Source: Pontibacterium granulatum (lineage in GTDB: Bacteria; Pseudomonadota; Gammaproteobacteria; Pseudomonadales; Balneatricaceae). Taken from it: 64,000 nt of DNA. This document shows positions 12,001-19,551 of the stretch, in pieces. Under the pieces are notes generated by a model. The model had not been told where the DNA came from. It was given only the letters and a program-made list of their open reading frames with translations, and did not search any database. The position numbers and the translations under genes were made by a program. Position 1 is the first letter of the stretch; every line of letters begins with the position of its first letter. Location of the stretch: contig NZ_JASBRH010000006.1 in the NCBI RefSeq assembly GCF_029961155.1, positions 172,593-236,592 of the forward strand, written 5' to 3'.

Positions 12001-12082
12001 GTGCGCCCTGGCGTAACCAGCGACGGGAGCGGCAAATGGTCGAGTTCAAGATCTGCGATGTGTGCTGTGACAGAAATAACAT
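3047..12082 (-). CDS. Giant exported ankyrin-TPR-propeller-CHAT protease
   Basis: 3011 residues from the ATG at 12082. I prefer this start to the upstream ATG at 12166 because AGAGGT lies five bases before it and it gives a proper signal peptide (RSRRWLRQG, hydrophobic ALSAALLIG, cleavage after VFA, residue about 42). Approximate order: ankyrin repeats 45-815 (for example NQRDDHGTTPLIYAIHNRN); TPR-like helical repeats 815-1545; YD/RHS-like beta repeats 1560-1700 (RLTYTESGQLAHIVDSSGK); helical linker to 1870; beta-propeller of the two-component-regulator type 1880-2550 (TNDGTLWLGSSKGL, GRIYAATDLGVLVY); coiled coil 2560-2660; CHAT protease domain 2700-3005. The CHAT catalytic pair is present: His2879 in MHLATHGSL and Cys2921 in VVLSACETG. 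The architecture suggests a sensor-scaffold that controls a caspase-clan protease outside the cytoplasm. Neighbours: a second caspase-type protease downstream, tRNA-Phe upstream. No frameshift is seen. Confidence 0.9.
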   Translation of the reverse strand: MLFLSQHTSQILNSTICRSRRWLRQGALSAALLIGSVPAVFADPLTDYINASDLAGVEAQLQKSPTALNQRDDHGTTPLIYAIHNRNKAMVELLVRQGADINLSSLEHGTPLQFSFMSNQPQLAAWLIGQGADVNAVAANGWTILQAITQEEVYNSAADNLQLLLDKGLALNTRDESENTLLHYAVGLDSRALVERLLAKDADPLTVNADGSSALDWALEREDHSLFPLLYNSVTKPLNDEQQFSLLTSALEYGRKDALIQLLDAGWPVNKTLPERPSLLQIALAAENSELAQLLLARGATLLASVEAPYYEHPLTYAGWLGSPSLLQAMAPQVLASENPLLVTQLFSHALYLGDLKTVQLLQPKLDRKVADEALDTDLLDAWEDGTFLTELIAWAHIEQLEAMYPGLLRLALAADADELLQPLLDWQRQQEGPDRIALMFDLIENRQDEALPYLRQLGVGNADLNQSDDNANTLLQTAIYNEAPNTALWLLKEGANPLLRGEVHEASDGFGLYGGLYDYPLAMVVDELDQLEEETDTQSTWWTLLDQLLSDPNQLALKDLEDEPILFKGLKSKQTKLTNRLINAATTSQLNQRDTEGNTPLHLLVGKGDMELLRQLLAKGIDLNPAATSDRHSPLYLAIKGEAFEVADLLLTAGATPDPQLYHHLYDLGHQEMLKRWIAEHKQIDVADTHGNSLLIRSLHDDDWPFGFWLLSNGANPNVRDNHDRPALWLATNNPYAFTSLLKQGAKLHEKDNQGRTLLHLVAEQGNLRLVDGLLEKGFKVTEQDHEGRTPIELAINQGHFKMVQTLADAMPEPDRTGPDSEDRRLRFWSALYWADRKDKMLTSIEKDLASSNPHPHAAYIWSSTHLRLDQLENAYADASAELKQLLGLSPQMLIALNTRPEQILTLYPPDGHYSPKEIFALVELANEVEKQQHFSAMFAYLNRVIEMAPGMWQPAWMYEEMALLERDTLRKQAYDFANLPSIRDSLNGRYIRALLQQHRWLYTDRLPYIEQFLQENPRDSRAWVAKSYALAGGNYFAEALEAALNGTAIFPFYANRDKPVELLVKLRKPEQARRYAAQVARWYGDTDLIARQSRYFIDGLIATGDKGQAREELKKALETSPQNARLMFQIANLELKDKRPNEAVFWMTKGATLKPDLSTTHLSRFMRAYRESGEVAQAYTVFEQYRKPRPAVDTYDEALGLLQTLKRDSTYQILLQEALEHYPAHLALNKRALRLQWQQGKKEAALSAAVALLEQYPSDSGLQDLIYEYKSEQQSPTQAQQFAEQAAQTRPWDKNLWQLAKRSLPANSSNADKIAFWKRAQKAAPYESFPCEKVVDIHVDAKAWTAAHLEVQQCLGRFAQNPENVRISSRLRTLLFDAWVYENQTKRQRLPHETIRMAEQAWQEYAQLYGNHSNYLRYREGFCRARQDLKCAANALADRSYFDRDSTDHFHELVAEYSQQLGAAKTRGYGAQMIARNPYDETKLRSFLHKNLLWSGSPIVALKAIQDAKARGLHVDKDWERKALGQLGDSLSEFEQYATGNTGPGVSLRYIRWYDRARREALTADGTKIFYQFDAEEPTVEILLPNGEMITRSDHPLFGKPTYFAKGAGFMRLTYTESGQLAHIVDSSGKQIRLEYNADDQIVLLQTSKGEELSFEYGLLGKPTRITLKDVGEIRVRYDGNGEIEKVSSDAGHRMALRVTQAFQSLLGMVKKVQQVHDLKTLPHLDHQDTEKERLQAALDDAAYESTEEQQAKLALATYLVDNVRNSSDYFSQAEHLLYALLDTYKTQQGVRNQLDAATTVRKLHQLYNTVKPHGLPRDEFSRWNDAQNWLRGAALRQQQPELKQILAEIDQQPLVLLRDAHWLQRSDFSNSAYWKRYGNTELFAKSQASSDKHQVLIRQNGDLVVASDNGLSVLRNGFWQWYSYDNALGRFSANLSPYNLDGRSQILALAETNDGTLWLGSSKGLMALTGDYQEALSFWGPAQGLTTPRINSLASLDNQVYAATANGVFTLNRETQTAVSIESVQVSNAEQIAVLSSDGNSLLLRSENQLWLYSNGSSQSLGQAQDFAWHADQGLLYWLQNGLVYRLALTELNNQWQVAGQSPQIIARQQDLLLSKQIHELAIWRLPEVGDTLVVNTDLAINVLKDNYFEAMPLPYETRRGGLQVGPQHSYSGPNGLAILSQDGVYTRFEGKAQQLSAGPVYDLLSDNELGLTFMATGRQILYVEQGKTVSDADQFSGANARVLTQDRAGNLITHDGNTIIRFQRGSDQAQELFRAEPSVDEDGWGGRVVDIYVDSKDVIWVTAGSSLFRYANDQVEEFNYILDAKKFPSRSPMLSEIYQDLNGDLYVVASNEGHLDYQGVTLSGGLLKWNGSRFENLGHPDHWFATGYTRIDANTAIVSTNQSFVREKAGPDAHKQRRSFRALNDPTYAAVTEKTEMLWLGRQGARFHDDNSWLFPSAGGVVLYHNGKWFYPDRLNQLLPEDQRLGQYGGRTVHAVSIDGDGRIYAATDLGVLVYESEGIASLLTDNQLGQIAFADSEHQQQQDLSEIFLARIDPATKQGRLLARYRKMQENIGELEQQLLRSTTTPDASQDNEGASANTAQAAQPEDGEALKKRLKAKNRVREKLLARIESEHYGLYQMLKLDPREVAAMHKQLSPEQALVQYLPTPDKLLIQVVTQEGAQIREVSVSRRDLYDTSTAVVGALRYQAAHLLPQKSARGLSNKPTTAIHDQRQHADEQLQRLNWLYEQLLRPVERELEGKSQVFITPVGALTYLPFPALVRQIKPQVQYAVQHFNLGVIPSMYHLNLVLQHDDSYSNALLMVADPDGSLPGARKEVAKIAADSSQEPIILEGEEATYDNLTAATAEARVMHLATHGSLNQSTPADSYLLLANSYRLNVIDIATLDLDQTDLVVLSACETGIGKPGLEYATLARAFAHAHVPTVVASYWKVDDSATSSLMQHFYRTLEEEPEKDYFSALAHAQRQMLDAGTPNQHPAAWAGFTVFGKP

Positions 12083-12335
12083 CCTGTACCTCTGAACATT
12101 TTTGAGTATGTAATGGTTGTGATGGACAGAGGAGGGAAATCCGACGACGATCCTTCTGTACAGCATCCCTTGGATGTGAAATGACCACTAGAACACCATA
12201 TACCTTAGCTGCAGAATGCGCGCAAGTTTGGGCGGTGGACGTGTGGGGTGCATACATGGTGAATCTTGAACTGAGGCTTGTAGCGGATGCTGGAATAAAG
12301 CAGAACGGAAGGACAGATTGGAGGAGTAATAGAAA

Positions 12336-12367
12336 CAAAAAAGGCCTGCATTTGAGTGCAAGCCTTT
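12336..12367 (-). terminator. Terminator downstream of tRNA-Phe
   Basis: On the minus strand AAAGGC-T-TGCA pairs with TGCA-G-GCCTTT around a short loop and is followed by a T run (TTTTTTG). It begins about 8 bp past the 3' end of the tRNA and so ends the tRNA transcript, leaving the giant CHAT gene to its own promoter in 12083-12335, where I see no convincing promoter hexamers. Confidence 0.8.
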
Positions 12368-12374
12368 AAAGTAG

Positions 12375-12450
12375 TGGTGCCCAGAGGCGGAATCGAACCA
12401 CCGACACGGGGATTTTCAATCCCCTGCTCTACCGACTGAGCTATCTGGGC
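12375..12450 (-). tRNA. tRNA-Phe (GAA)
   Basis: 76 nt. Read on the minus strand it begins GCCCAGATAGCTCAG, has a D arm, an anticodon arm GGGGATTGAAAATCCCC with anticodon GAA, a T arm with GGTTCGATTCC, and an acceptor stem closing with CTGGGC and an encoded CCA end. All arms pair. The same tRNA lies beside yggX in Pseudomonas. tRNA 3' ends are common phage and island integration sites, and the unusual CHAT-caspase genes begin just past this 3' end. Confidence 0.97.
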
Positions 12451-12471
12451 AACGTCGTAACGTGGATGCGT

Positions 12472-12500
12472 ATTAAACGGATTTAGCCAGCGTATGTCAA
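12472..12500 (-). promoter_or_regulatory. Strong sigma-70 promoter of tRNA-Phe
   Basis: On the minus strand TTGACA (12495-12500) is followed by a 17-bp spacer and TTTAAT (12472-12477), some 20 bp before the tRNA. The -35 is a perfect match and the spacing ideal, which fits a stable RNA gene. Confidence 0.85.
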
Positions 12501-12575
12501 CACAAAAAATAGATATTTTTCAAAAATTTATCTGTTTTCTGTGAGGTGCTGTCCAAACAGCCGGTTAAGCACGAA

Positions 12576-12848
12576 TTACTTGGATGGTGGTACGTAACCT
12601 TCCACTTTTTCGTAGTCGTCGCCGGACATGAATTTCTCCATCTCCTCTTGCAGGAATACGCGGGTTTTTGGGTCCATCATGCTTAGGTGTTTTTCGTTGA
12701 TCAGCAGTGTCTGATGGGCGGTCCACTCCTGCCAAGCTTTCTTGGATACGTTATCGTAAATATCCTGACCTTTCGGGCCTGGGTACGGTGCGCGATCCAA
12801 TCCTTCCAGTTCTTCTTTGTATTTACGACAGAATACGGTGCGGCTCAT
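12576..12848 (-). CDS. yggX: YggX family Fe(II)-trafficking protein
   Basis: 90 residues, the usual length. It begins [19 protein letters not shown] and contains the family pattern [19 protein letters not shown] and [19 protein letters not shown]. The family is linked to protection of iron-sulfur clusters from oxidation and to iron handling in the cytoplasm; Cys7 is the residue tied to this role. It follows mutY (itself an Fe-S enzyme) by 35 bp on the same strand, giving the operon asmA-mutY-yggX, an order also known from pseudomonads. Confidence 0.96.
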   Translation of the reverse strand: MSRTVFCRKYKEELEGLDRAPYPGPKGQDIYDNVSKKAWQEWTAHQTLLINEKHLSMMDPKTRVFLQEEMEKFMSGDDYEKVEGYVPPSK

Positions 12849-12883
12849 CAGAGATCTCCAAAAAATTCGGTACTGTTTATAGC

Positions 12884-13948
12884 TTAGCCGGCCGGTGTTT
12901 GGGCCGGGGTGGGGAGCTTCTGCAGCAGTTTCTTCACGGGTGCTGCCAGTCCCACGCTTTGCGGTTGCTCTAAGTTATACCAGAGCAGCGGCGCGCCTTC
13001 CATGACACAATCTGTAGGGCTTTTCAGGCGTGCCAGGACCGGGGTGATGTCCAGATGGAAGTGGCTGAAGGTGTGGCGCAGCGGCGTCAGGGCTTCGGCG
13101 CTGTCGGTATCGATCTCCAGACCGGTTTCACGGTGGCTGTCGCGTAGGTCCTGCACCTGCGGAAAGCTCCACAGTCCGCCCCAGAGCCCGCTCGGCGGAC
13201 GTTGGTACAGCAGCACCTCACCATCCTCGTTGCGGATGATCAGCATCAGGGTCTGCTTCTCCGGCAGGGTTTTCTTCGGCCGTGGCGCTGGCAGCTTGTC
13301 GGTCATGCCTTTAGCAAAGGCGCCACAATGTTGCTGCAGCGGACAGAGCAAACAACTGGGTTTGCTGCGGGTGCAGAGGGTCGCGCCCAGGTCCATCATC
13401 GCCTGGGTGTAGTCGCCAACCCGCTCATAGGGGGTGTTCTGCTCGGCGCAGGCCCACAGTTCTTTTTGCACGGCAGTGGTACCAGGCCAGCCTTCTACGG
13501 CGTAGAAACGGGCTAGCACACGCTTAACATTGCCGTCGAGGATCGCGGCACGCTTACCGGTGGAGATGGAGAGTACCGCACCGGCGGTGGAACGACCGAT
13601 ACCCGGCAGGGTTTCCAGCTCCTCCACCGATTGCGGGAACTCACCATCGTAGTCACTCACCACCGTCTTGGCGGCTTTGTGCAGGTTGCGGGCGCGGGCG
13701 TAGTAACCGAGGCCGGTCCAGAGGTGCAGTACCTCGTCCTGCTCGGCTTCAGCCAGCGAATATACGTCCGGGAAACGTTCGATAAACCGCTGGAAGTAGG
13801 GGATCACGGTGGCAACCTGGGTCTGTTGCAACATGATCTCGGAGATCCAGGTGTGATACGCGGTTTTGTTGGCCTGCCAGGGCAGGTCGTGACGGCCGTG
13901 CAGGTCAAACCAGTCCAGCACGGCGTTGGCAAACTGCTCGGGTGTCAT
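12884..13948 (-). CDS. mutY: A/G-specific adenine DNA glycosylase MutY
   Basis: 354 residues. MutY removes adenine mispaired with 8-oxoguanine in base-excision repair. Visible motifs: the catalytic Glu in [10 protein letters not shown], the helix-hairpin-helix [16 protein letters not shown], the catalytic Asp in [15 protein letters not shown], and the [4Fe-4S] loop with cysteines spaced C-x6-C-x2-C-x5-C in [18 protein letters not shown]. The last 120 residues are the NUDIX-like domain that recognises 8-oxoG. The start ATG shares its A with the stop codon of asmA (TAATG), so translation is probably coupled. Complete, no oddities. Confidence 0.97.
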   Translation of the reverse strand: MTPEQFANAVLDWFDLHGRHDLPWQANKTAYHTWISEIMLQQTQVATVIPYFQRFIERFPDVYSLAEAEQDEVLHLWTGLGYYARARNLHKAAKTVVSDYDGEFPQSVEELETLPGIGRSTAGAVLSISTGKRAAILDGNVKRVLARFYAVEGWPGTTAVQKELWACAEQNTPYERVGDYTQAMMDLGATLCTRSKPSCLLCPLQQHCGAFAKGMTDKLPAPRPKKTLPEKQTLMLIIRNEDGEVLLYQRPPSGLWGGLWSFPQVQDLRDSHRETGLEIDTDSAEALTPLRHTFSHFHLDITPVLARLKSPTDCVMEGAPLLWYNLEQPQSVGLAAPVKKLLQKLPTPAQTPAG

Positions 13949-16116
13949 TAATTAAAGAGCCCTTTCAACAATTTCTTGGCACCTTCCTCGCCACCCAGTT
14001 TTTCCTGCAGAGAGCCGCCCAACTTCTCTTTCAGCTCTTCCTTCTTGGCATCCACCTTCGCTTTCACTTTGGCTTTTGCCTTGGCTTTGAAGATGTTCTC
14101 GAATACGGCCAGGTCCGGTTTGCACAGGTCGGCGGGGTTGTCGTCGAAGCCCCCTTTACAGTCGACCGGGAATTCGACGCCTTCCAGGCTATCTGGGATG
14201 GAGCAGGTTTTTTTGAACAGGTTCTCTTCGATGGTCAGGCCCACACGGTAATCCAGGCTTTCCCTCGGCAGGTCAACTTTACCTTTACCACTCAGAGCCA
14301 TCGCATCCAGGGCTGCTTTCAGATCCGGGTTGTTGACCACACCGTTTACGATCTTGGTGCTGGCACTCAGGTTGGCGAACGGGGTGGACTTATCCACTTC
14401 CTGGGTGTTGATGCCGAGAGATTTAACGGTGTTCAGACCCTGACAAACCGTCTGGGCCATGTCGATCCCCTGGATTTCACCGTCCTTCATACTGATGCTG
14501 GTGGTGCCGTTTAGGCTGTGTACGATGTCATACACGGAACGCCCGCTGGCCGTGATGTCTGCCTTGGAGGTCAGTGCACCGCTGATCACATCGGTATCTG
14601 CTGCGGCTTTCAGTACGTCGCCCAGCTGGATACCGCGAATATCCTTTTTCACCGCGAGACGAACCGGGGACTTTCGCACATCCAGGGTGGCGCTGTTGCG
14701 CAGGGTACCCTGGTACATGTCGGCATTGATCTTGGAGGCGTTGATCAGCCCGTTGTGTGCACTGACAACCAGTGCGATATTCTGGATATCCAGCTTGGTC
14801 ACGTGTAGCTTGTCGAGGCCCAGAGTGGCATCGATGTTCAGGCCTTGCAGCGGTTCAACCGGGATGATTGGCTCTTTGGAGTAACGTTCGCCGGAACTGG
14901 CCGTTTTCTGTTGTGACTGTTGTGACTGTGCCGGTTGCTCTTTTGCCGGTGGCATGTAGCGATCTGCATTGAGGCTGTCACCTTTCAGGTTCAGCTTGAT
15001 ACCACCGCTGGCCAGATCAAAGGCCGCGCCACCTTTGAAGGTGGTGTCATCCAGCTTCAGGGTCATGCCCTTGGCGGTGACGGTGTTGGCCGGTCCATCC
15101 AGTTGGGTGGAGAGGCTGATTGCCTTCAGTACGTTTGGATCGGCAGTCTCAACGGCAGGCTGGCCCAACGTGCTTAGCAGCTTGTTGAGGTCAAACGGTG
15201 CCACATCCAATGCACCACTGATCGCAGGCTTGGCAAAGTCGTTGACGGCCAGCTTGCCGCTCAGGGCCAGGTTGGCAATGGCGACCTTCAGGTTTTCCAG
15301 CGCAACCGCCTGTTTCGCTGCATCGGCGGTCACATCCGCAGCCACGGTCAGTGTCAGCGGTTTGCCGCCGGTGGCTTCGCCCTGCACAGTGATGGAGCTG
15401 TTCAGTTTTTTCACCCAGTACTGCTGTTTGCCTAGGTTAAAGCGCACGTTGCCATCCAGTTTGGAGCCAACGGTCATTGCCGGTGCGCTCGAACCAGCAG
15501 CGTACTGTTCCGCCTCAAAGCTCAAAGTCAGTGGGAAGGCCACGTCGTCCTGCACCTTGCCGGTGGTCAGATTGAGGTTTTTCACCAGTGCCTTGGTGCC
15601 CGCTTGTTTGTCTTCAAACGCGAGGTTGCCGTTGGTCACGGCGATGCTGTCGATATCCAGTGCGATGGCGGTGCCACCGGCACTTTCTGCTGCACTTGGT
15701 TTTTTGGTCTCTGCGGCTTTTTCACCGCTGGTGGCTGGCGCCCAGTTATTGCTGCTACCGTCCTGTACCAGGTTCAGGTTGAGTCCATCCACCACTACAC
15801 TGCTCATCTGCACCTGACCACTCAACAGGGCTGGGATGCGTACGGAGACCTGAGCCTTGCTGAGCGTTGCCAGCTGTGGCTTGTTCGGGTACTTAACGCT
15901 GATGTCGCCCAGCTCAAGGCCAAGCCATGGGAATACGGACCAGCCGATATCGCCCCCGATCTTCAGCTCGACACCGCCTTTGTCCAGAGCGATTTTTTCG
16001 ATCTCGCCCTTGTACTCGTTCGGATCGAAGAACATTCCCAGAATAGCTCCGCCCGCGACGATCAACAGGATCACCAGCGCGACGAGGCCGCCTACAATCT
16101 TCATCAGCGTTTTCAT
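13948..16116 (-). CDS. AsmA family inner-membrane-anchored protein
   Basis: 722 residues. One N-terminal membrane helix ([20 protein letters not shown], residues about 7-26) is followed by [20 protein letters not shown] and a long periplasmic region of beta-rich repeats, as in AsmA. AsmA-like proteins are thought to carry phospholipid from the inner to the outer membrane through a bridge-like groove; that role is known of relatives and inferred here. A Ser/Gln/Pro-rich stretch ([16 protein letters not shown]) lies near residue 400. The last 50 residues are Lys/Glu rich ([20 protein letters not shown]). The start is supported by AAGGAGG upstream. It heads the operon with mutY and yggX and is divergent from hisB. 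Confidence 0.9.
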   Translation of the reverse strand: MKTLMKIVGGLVALVILLIVAGGAILGMFFDPNEYKGEIEKIALDKGGVELKIGGDIGWSVFPWLGLELGDISVKYPNKPQLATLSKAQVSVRIPALLSGQVQMSSVVVDGLNLNLVQDGSSNNWAPATSGEKAAETKKPSAAESAGGTAIALDIDSIAVTNGNLAFEDKQAGTKALVKNLNLTTGKVQDDVAFPLTLSFEAEQYAAGSSAPAMTVGSKLDGNVRFNLGKQQYWVKKLNSSITVQGEATGGKPLTLTVAADVTADAAKQAVALENLKVAIANLALSGKLAVNDFAKPAISGALDVAPFDLNKLLSTLGQPAVETADPNVLKAISLSTQLDGPANTVTAKGMTLKLDDTTFKGGAAFDLASGGIKLNLKGDSLNADRYMPPAKEQPAQSQQSQQKTASSGERYSKEPIIPVEPLQGLNIDATLGLDKLHVTKLDIQNIALVVSAHNGLINASKINADMYQGTLRNSATLDVRKSPVRLAVKKDIRGIQLGDVLKAAADTDVISGALTSKADITASGRSVYDIVHSLNGTTSISMKDGEIQGIDMAQTVCQGLNTVKSLGINTQEVDKSTPFANLSASTKIVNGVVNNPDLKAALDAMALSGKGKVDLPRESLDYRVGLTIEENLFKKTCSIPDSLEGVEFPVDCKGGFDDNPADLCKPDLAVFENIFKAKAKAKVKAKVDAKKEELKEKLGGSLQEKLGGEEGAKKLLKGLFN

Positions 16117-16232
16117 GGATGCCTCCTTGGCACAGTCTTATAAGGCGCATGTTAAACAGAAGCTCGGAAGCTGTCATGCATTGAGGAGAGGGGTTTTATA
16201 TCGTACTTAGGTTTCAGCATAGATGCAGAGGA

Positions 16233-16261
16233 TCGGCATTGGCGGGGATTGGTTGTATAAT
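16233..16261 (+). promoter_or_regulatory. Candidate promoter of the his operon
   Basis: A perfect TATAAT (16256-16261) lies about 50 bp before hisB. At 17 bp upstream the -35 (TCGGCA) is poor. The -10 is convincing, the -35 is not, so another activator or an upstream element may help. No attenuator-like His-rich leader peptide is visible. Confidence 0.4.
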
Positions 16262-16312
16262 GTCCGTTTTTCACGAATACACTTTCTTTGAACATCCTTG
16301 GAGAGCAGCAAA

Positions 16313-16906
16313 ATGGCTGAGCGTCGCGCCACGGTATCCCGTGACACGCTGGAAACCCAGATCACCGTATCCATCAACCTGGACGGAACCGGCGAATTCA
16401 AAGCCGAGACCGGCGTCCCGTTTCTGGAGCATATGATGGACCAGATCGCCCGTCATGGTCTGATCGATCTGGAGATCAACGCCAAGGGTGACACCCATAT
16501 CGATGACCATCACACCGTTGAAGATATCGGTATCACACTGGGTCAGGCGTTTAAGCAGGCAGTCGGCGATAAAAAAGGCATTGTGCGTTACGGCCACGCC
16601 TACGTGCCGCTGGATGAAGCACTGTCCCGTGTTGTGATCGATTTCTCCGGTCGTCCGGGGTTGGATTTCAAATGCGATTTCACCCGCGCCAGCATCGGTA
16701 AACTGGATACCCAGCTGTTCTGGGAATTCTTCCAGGGTTTTGTAAACCACGCTGGCGTGACCCTGCACATCGACAACATCAAAGGTTTTAACGCGCACCA
16801 CCAGGCGGAAACCATCTTTAAAGCGTTTGGTCGTGCCCTGCGCATGGCGCTGGAGATCGATAGCCGCGCCGCAAACATGATGCCTTCTACCAAAGGAACT
16901 CTGTAA
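16313..16906 (+). CDS. hisB: Imidazoleglycerol-phosphate dehydratase
   Basis: 197 residues, the size of the stand-alone dehydratase, without the phosphatase half of the enterobacterial enzyme. It makes imidazole acetol phosphate in histidine synthesis. The ATG at 16313 follows TTGGAGAG at good distance; a TTG further up is unlikely. Motifs: the first metal-binding region [16 protein letters not shown], then [16 protein letters not shown], and near the C-terminus [18 protein letters not shown], supplying the His and Glu ligands of the two Mn ions. hisH follows after three bases. Confidence 0.98.
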   Translation: MAERRATVSRDTLETQITVSINLDGTGEFKAETGVPFLEHMMDQIARHGLIDLEINAKGDTHIDDHHTVEDIGITLGQAFKQAVGDKKGIVRYGHAYVPLDEALSRVVIDFSGRPGLDFKCDFTRASIGKLDTQLFWEFFQGFVNHAGVTLHIDNIKGFNAHHQAETIFKAFGRALRMALEIDSRAANMMPSTKGTL

Positions 16907-16909
16907 GCG

Positions 16910-17551
16910 ATGGCAACTGTTGCAGTAATTGATTATGGCATGGGCAATCTGCACTCCGTGTCCAAGGCGCTCGAGCACGTGTCGCCTGAGACCGACGTGA
17001 TTGTCACTGCCGACCCTGAAAAAGTACGTAATGCCGATCGTGTGATCCTGCCGGGTGTTGGCGCGATCCGAGACTGCATGGCCGAAATCCGCCGTCTGGG
17101 TGTGGATAAAGAGGTCGCTGAAGCGATCATGTCCGGTAAGCCGTTCCTGGGGATCTGCGTGGGTTATCAGGCCCTGATGCAGGACTCTGAAGAGAACAAC
17201 GGTGTGAACTGCCTGGCGCACTTCGACGGTCACGTGAAGTACTTCGGCGAAAACCTGACCGAGAACGGTGAGCGTCTGAAAGTGCCACACATGGGCTGGA
17301 ACGAGGTTTACCACGACGACCACCCGTTGTGGGACGGGATCGAAGACGGCAGCCGTTTTTACTTTGTGCACAGCTACTACGTAAAAGCGGATCAGCGTGA
17401 TCTGGTTTCCGCGACCTGCACCTACGGTCTGGAGTTCGATGTGGCGATTTCCCGCGATAACGTTTTTGCGGTGCAGTTCCACCCGGAAAAAAGCTCCAAG
17501 GTGGGTCTGCAGCTGCTGCAAAACTTCCTCAACTGGGACGGCAAACGCTAA
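16910..17551 (+). CDS. hisH: Imidazole glycerol phosphate synthase, glutaminase subunit
   Basis: 213 residues. HisH cuts glutamine and passes ammonia to HisF. The class I amidotransferase triad is visible: the nucleophile Cys in [12 protein letters not shown], and the His-x-Glu pair in [10 protein letters not shown]. The oxyanion region [10 protein letters not shown] is normal. It starts three bases after hisB, so the two are co-translated. In related bacteria hisA comes next; here it does not, and hisF follows after 86 bp. Confidence 0.98.
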   Translation: MATVAVIDYGMGNLHSVSKALEHVSPETDVIVTADPEKVRNADRVILPGVGAIRDCMAEIRRLGVDKEVAEAIMSGKPFLGICVGYQALMQDSEENNGVNCLAHFDGHVKYFGENLTENGERLKVPHMGWNEVYHDDHPLWDGIEDGSRFYFVHSYYVKADQRDLVSATCTYGLEFDVAISRDNVFAVQFHPEKSSKVGLQLLQNFLNWDGKR

Positions 17552-17637
17552 ACCAAAGCGGTTTATCGTGTTCTAAATGATTGCGTCGGATCGAATATCT
17601 TTTTAGGTCGGTCCGGCAACAGAGAATAGGTATTAAC

Positions 17638-18411
17638 ATGGCTCTGGCAAAACGTATTATCCCGTGTCTGGACGTGGAAAACGGTCGCGTCGTGAAGGGT
17701 GTACAGTTTGTAGATATCCGCGACGCCGGTGATCCGGTTGAGGTAGCCAAGCGCTACGATGAACAGGGCGCGGACGAGATCACCTTCCTGGACATCACCG
17801 CAACCCACGAAGGCCGTGACACCATGGTCCACACCGTGGAAAAAATGGCGTCCCAGGTTTTTATCCCACTGACCGTCGGCGGTGGCATCCGTACCTGTGA
17901 CGATATCCGCACCATGCTGAACGCCGGTGCCGATAAGGTCTCCATCAACAGTGCAGCGGTGAAGAATCCGGACTTCGTACGTGAAGCCGCGGAGCGTTTC
18001 GGATCCCAGTGCATCGTAGTGGCGATCGACGCCAAGAAAGTTAGCCAGCCGGGCGAAGAGGACAAGTGGGAGATCTTTACCCACGGCGGCCGCAAGCCAA
18101 CCGGTCTGGACGCGGTTGAGTGGGCGAAGAAGATGGTTGCACTGGGTGCCGGTGAAATCCTACTGACGTCCATGGATCAGGACGGCGTGAAGAACGGCTA
18201 CGATATTGGCGTAACCCGCGCGATCAGCGAAGCGGTTAACGTACCGGTGATTGCCTCCGGTGGTGTGGGTAACCTGGACCACTTGGTGGAAGGCTGTATC
18301 GAAGGCAAGGCGGATGCGGTACTGGCAGCGTCTATCTTCCACTTCAATGAATACACTGTCCCTGAAGCTAAGCAGTACATGCGTGACAAAGGGATTGAAG
18401 TGCGCCTGTAA
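17638..18411 (+). CDS. hisF: Imidazole glycerol phosphate synthase, cyclase subunit
   Basis: 257 residues, the usual length, as a TIM barrel. The start is the ATG at 17638 ([21 protein letters not shown]); the longer frame lacks support. Identification as HisF rather than HisA rests on IIPCLDV with the catalytic Asp, VVAIDAKKV with the second catalytic Asp, and the phosphate-binding loops [12 protein letters not shown] and [13 protein letters not shown]. HisF joins ammonia from HisH to PRFAR and yields IGP and AICAR. It ends the operon at a strong terminator. The 86 bp between hisH and hisF hold no gene. Confidence 0.98.
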   Translation: MALAKRIIPCLDVENGRVVKGVQFVDIRDAGDPVEVAKRYDEQGADEITFLDITATHEGRDTMVHTVEKMASQVFIPLTVGGGIRTCDDIRTMLNAGADKVSINSAAVKNPDFVREAAERFGSQCIVVAIDAKKVSQPGEEDKWEIFTHGGRKPTGLDAVEWAKKMVALGAGEILLTSMDQDGVKNGYDIGVTRAISEAVNVPVIASGGVGNLDHLVEGCIEGKADAVLAASIFHFNEYTVPEAKQYMRDKGIEVRL

Positions 18412-18433
18412 GCCGTACTTTTAAGTTCTGATT

Positions 18434-18467
18434 AAAACCGCTGTCGGGAAACCGGCCGCGGTTTTTT
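18434..18467 (+). terminator. Rho-independent terminator of the his operon
   Basis: AAAACCGC and GCGGTTTT form the stem, with an inner CCGG-type pairing in the loop, followed by an unbroken run of T. It lies about 23 bp after the hisF stop. Confidence 0.9.
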
Positions 18468-18519
18468 TGTGCCTGGCCTTTGTAGTACAGTCAAAGGCAT
18501 CTTTACTGAAGGAACAGTT

Positions 18520-19551
18520 ATGAACCCCGGTGCCGTGATCGCCTCATCCCTTTTCTTCCTCCTGACAACATTTCCCGTACAGGCCGCTTCAGTGCGCACA
18601 GCGACCGTGGCTGAGCTTGCGTTTGTGGTTGAAGAGAGTGCCCCCGCGACGGTAGTGAGCTACGACCACAGCCTGCTGAGCGCCCAGATCGAAGGACGGG
18701 TGCAGGAGGTGCCGGTGAGGGTGGGGGACAAGGTTGCTCAAGGGCAGACTCTGGTAAAGCTGGAGTGCAGTGATTACCAGTTGGCTCAATCCCAGGCCTC
18801 GTCGGCGCTCTCAGCCTTGGATGCGCGTCTGGTATTGGCGCGTCAGCAGCTGCAACGGGCGGAGAAACTGGTTAAGCAGCGTAATGCATCAGAAGAACTG
18901 CGTGATCAGCGCCGGGCCGAGCTGAGGGCGTTGCAGGCGGAACGCCGGTCGGCGGTTGCGGCTGTGGATAACGCCAAACTGCGGGTGTCCCGTTGTGATA
19001 TCCATGCGCCGTTTTCCGGGATGGTAACCGAACGCCCTGCGATGCTGGGCAGTCTGGCATCGATCGGCACACCACTGGTGAAGGTGTTGAGCGATGCGCT
19101 GCCGGAGCTCTCCGTACAGATCCCACCTAAACTATTGGCTTCCCTAAAAAATGCCGAAGAGCCCTACTTTCTGAGTGAGAAGACGCGTTATCCGGTAACG
19201 CTGCGCGTTGAGCTACCGCTGATCAACACGCAGACCCGTACCCGCGAGGTGCGGATGCGCTTTACGGCAAAACCCGCGCTGACCGGTGCCAGTGGCCGCC
19301 TGGTCTGGCGCAACCATCAGCAACAGATCCCTGCCCAGTATGCGGTGAAACGTGAAGGTGTGATGGGAGTGATGATGTGGCATCAGGGCAAGGCGAAATT
19401 TCTTGCCCTGCCGGATGCGTTGGAAGGTCAGGCGTTGCGGGTAGAGTTGCCCGCCGATACCGAGTTGATCATTGAGGGGCAGCACAGCGTGCAAGATGGT
19501 GAGGCGATAGAGCGATTGGAGTCGGCTGATGTTGCAGCGCCTGCTGAATAA
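18520..19551 (+). CDS. RND efflux periplasmic adaptor (membrane fusion protein)
   Basis: 343 residues from the ATG at 18520, preceded by GAAGGAA; the frame runs further up but only from a GTG inside the region just after the his terminator. Residues 1-23 are a signal peptide (ending FPVQA). The adaptor plan is visible: lipoyl half-motif VSYDHSLLSAQIEGRVQEVPVRVGDK, an alpha-helical hairpin rich in Gln, Arg and Ala (QSQASSALSALDARLVLARQ), then the second lipoyl half RCDIHAPFSGMVTERPAMLG and beta-barrel domains. It links the inner-membrane pump to an outer-membrane channel. The next gene, the pump itself, overlaps its end by 23 bp. No TolC-like gene is present nearby. Confidence 0.92.
   Translation: MNPGAVIASSLFFLLTTFPVQAASVRTATVAELAFVVEESAPATVVSYDHSLLSAQIEGRVQEVPVRVGDKVAQGQTLVKLECSDYQLAQSQASSALSALDARLVLARQQLQRAEKLVKQRNASEELRDQRRAELRALQAERRSAVAAVDNAKLRVSRCDIHAPFSGMVTERPAMLGSLASIGTPLVKVLSDALPELSVQIPPKLLASLKNAEEPYFLSEKTRYPVTLRVELPLINTQTRTREVRMRFTAKPALTGASGRLVWRNHQQQIPAQYAVKREGVMGVMMWHQGKAKFLALPDALEGQALRVELPADTELIIEGQHSVQDGEAIERLESADVAAPAE

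Noticed and set aside
3047..12082. Reading the giant protein as an RHS or contact-dependent toxin
   Set aside because: Only a short YD-like stretch is present (about 1560-1700), there is no RHS core with a DPxGx-type boundary, and the C-terminus is a CHAT protease.
16271..17521. 416-codon minus-strand frame opposite hisB and hisH
   Set aside because: Both his genes are certain; the frame shows the His/Gln/Val bias of a shadow.
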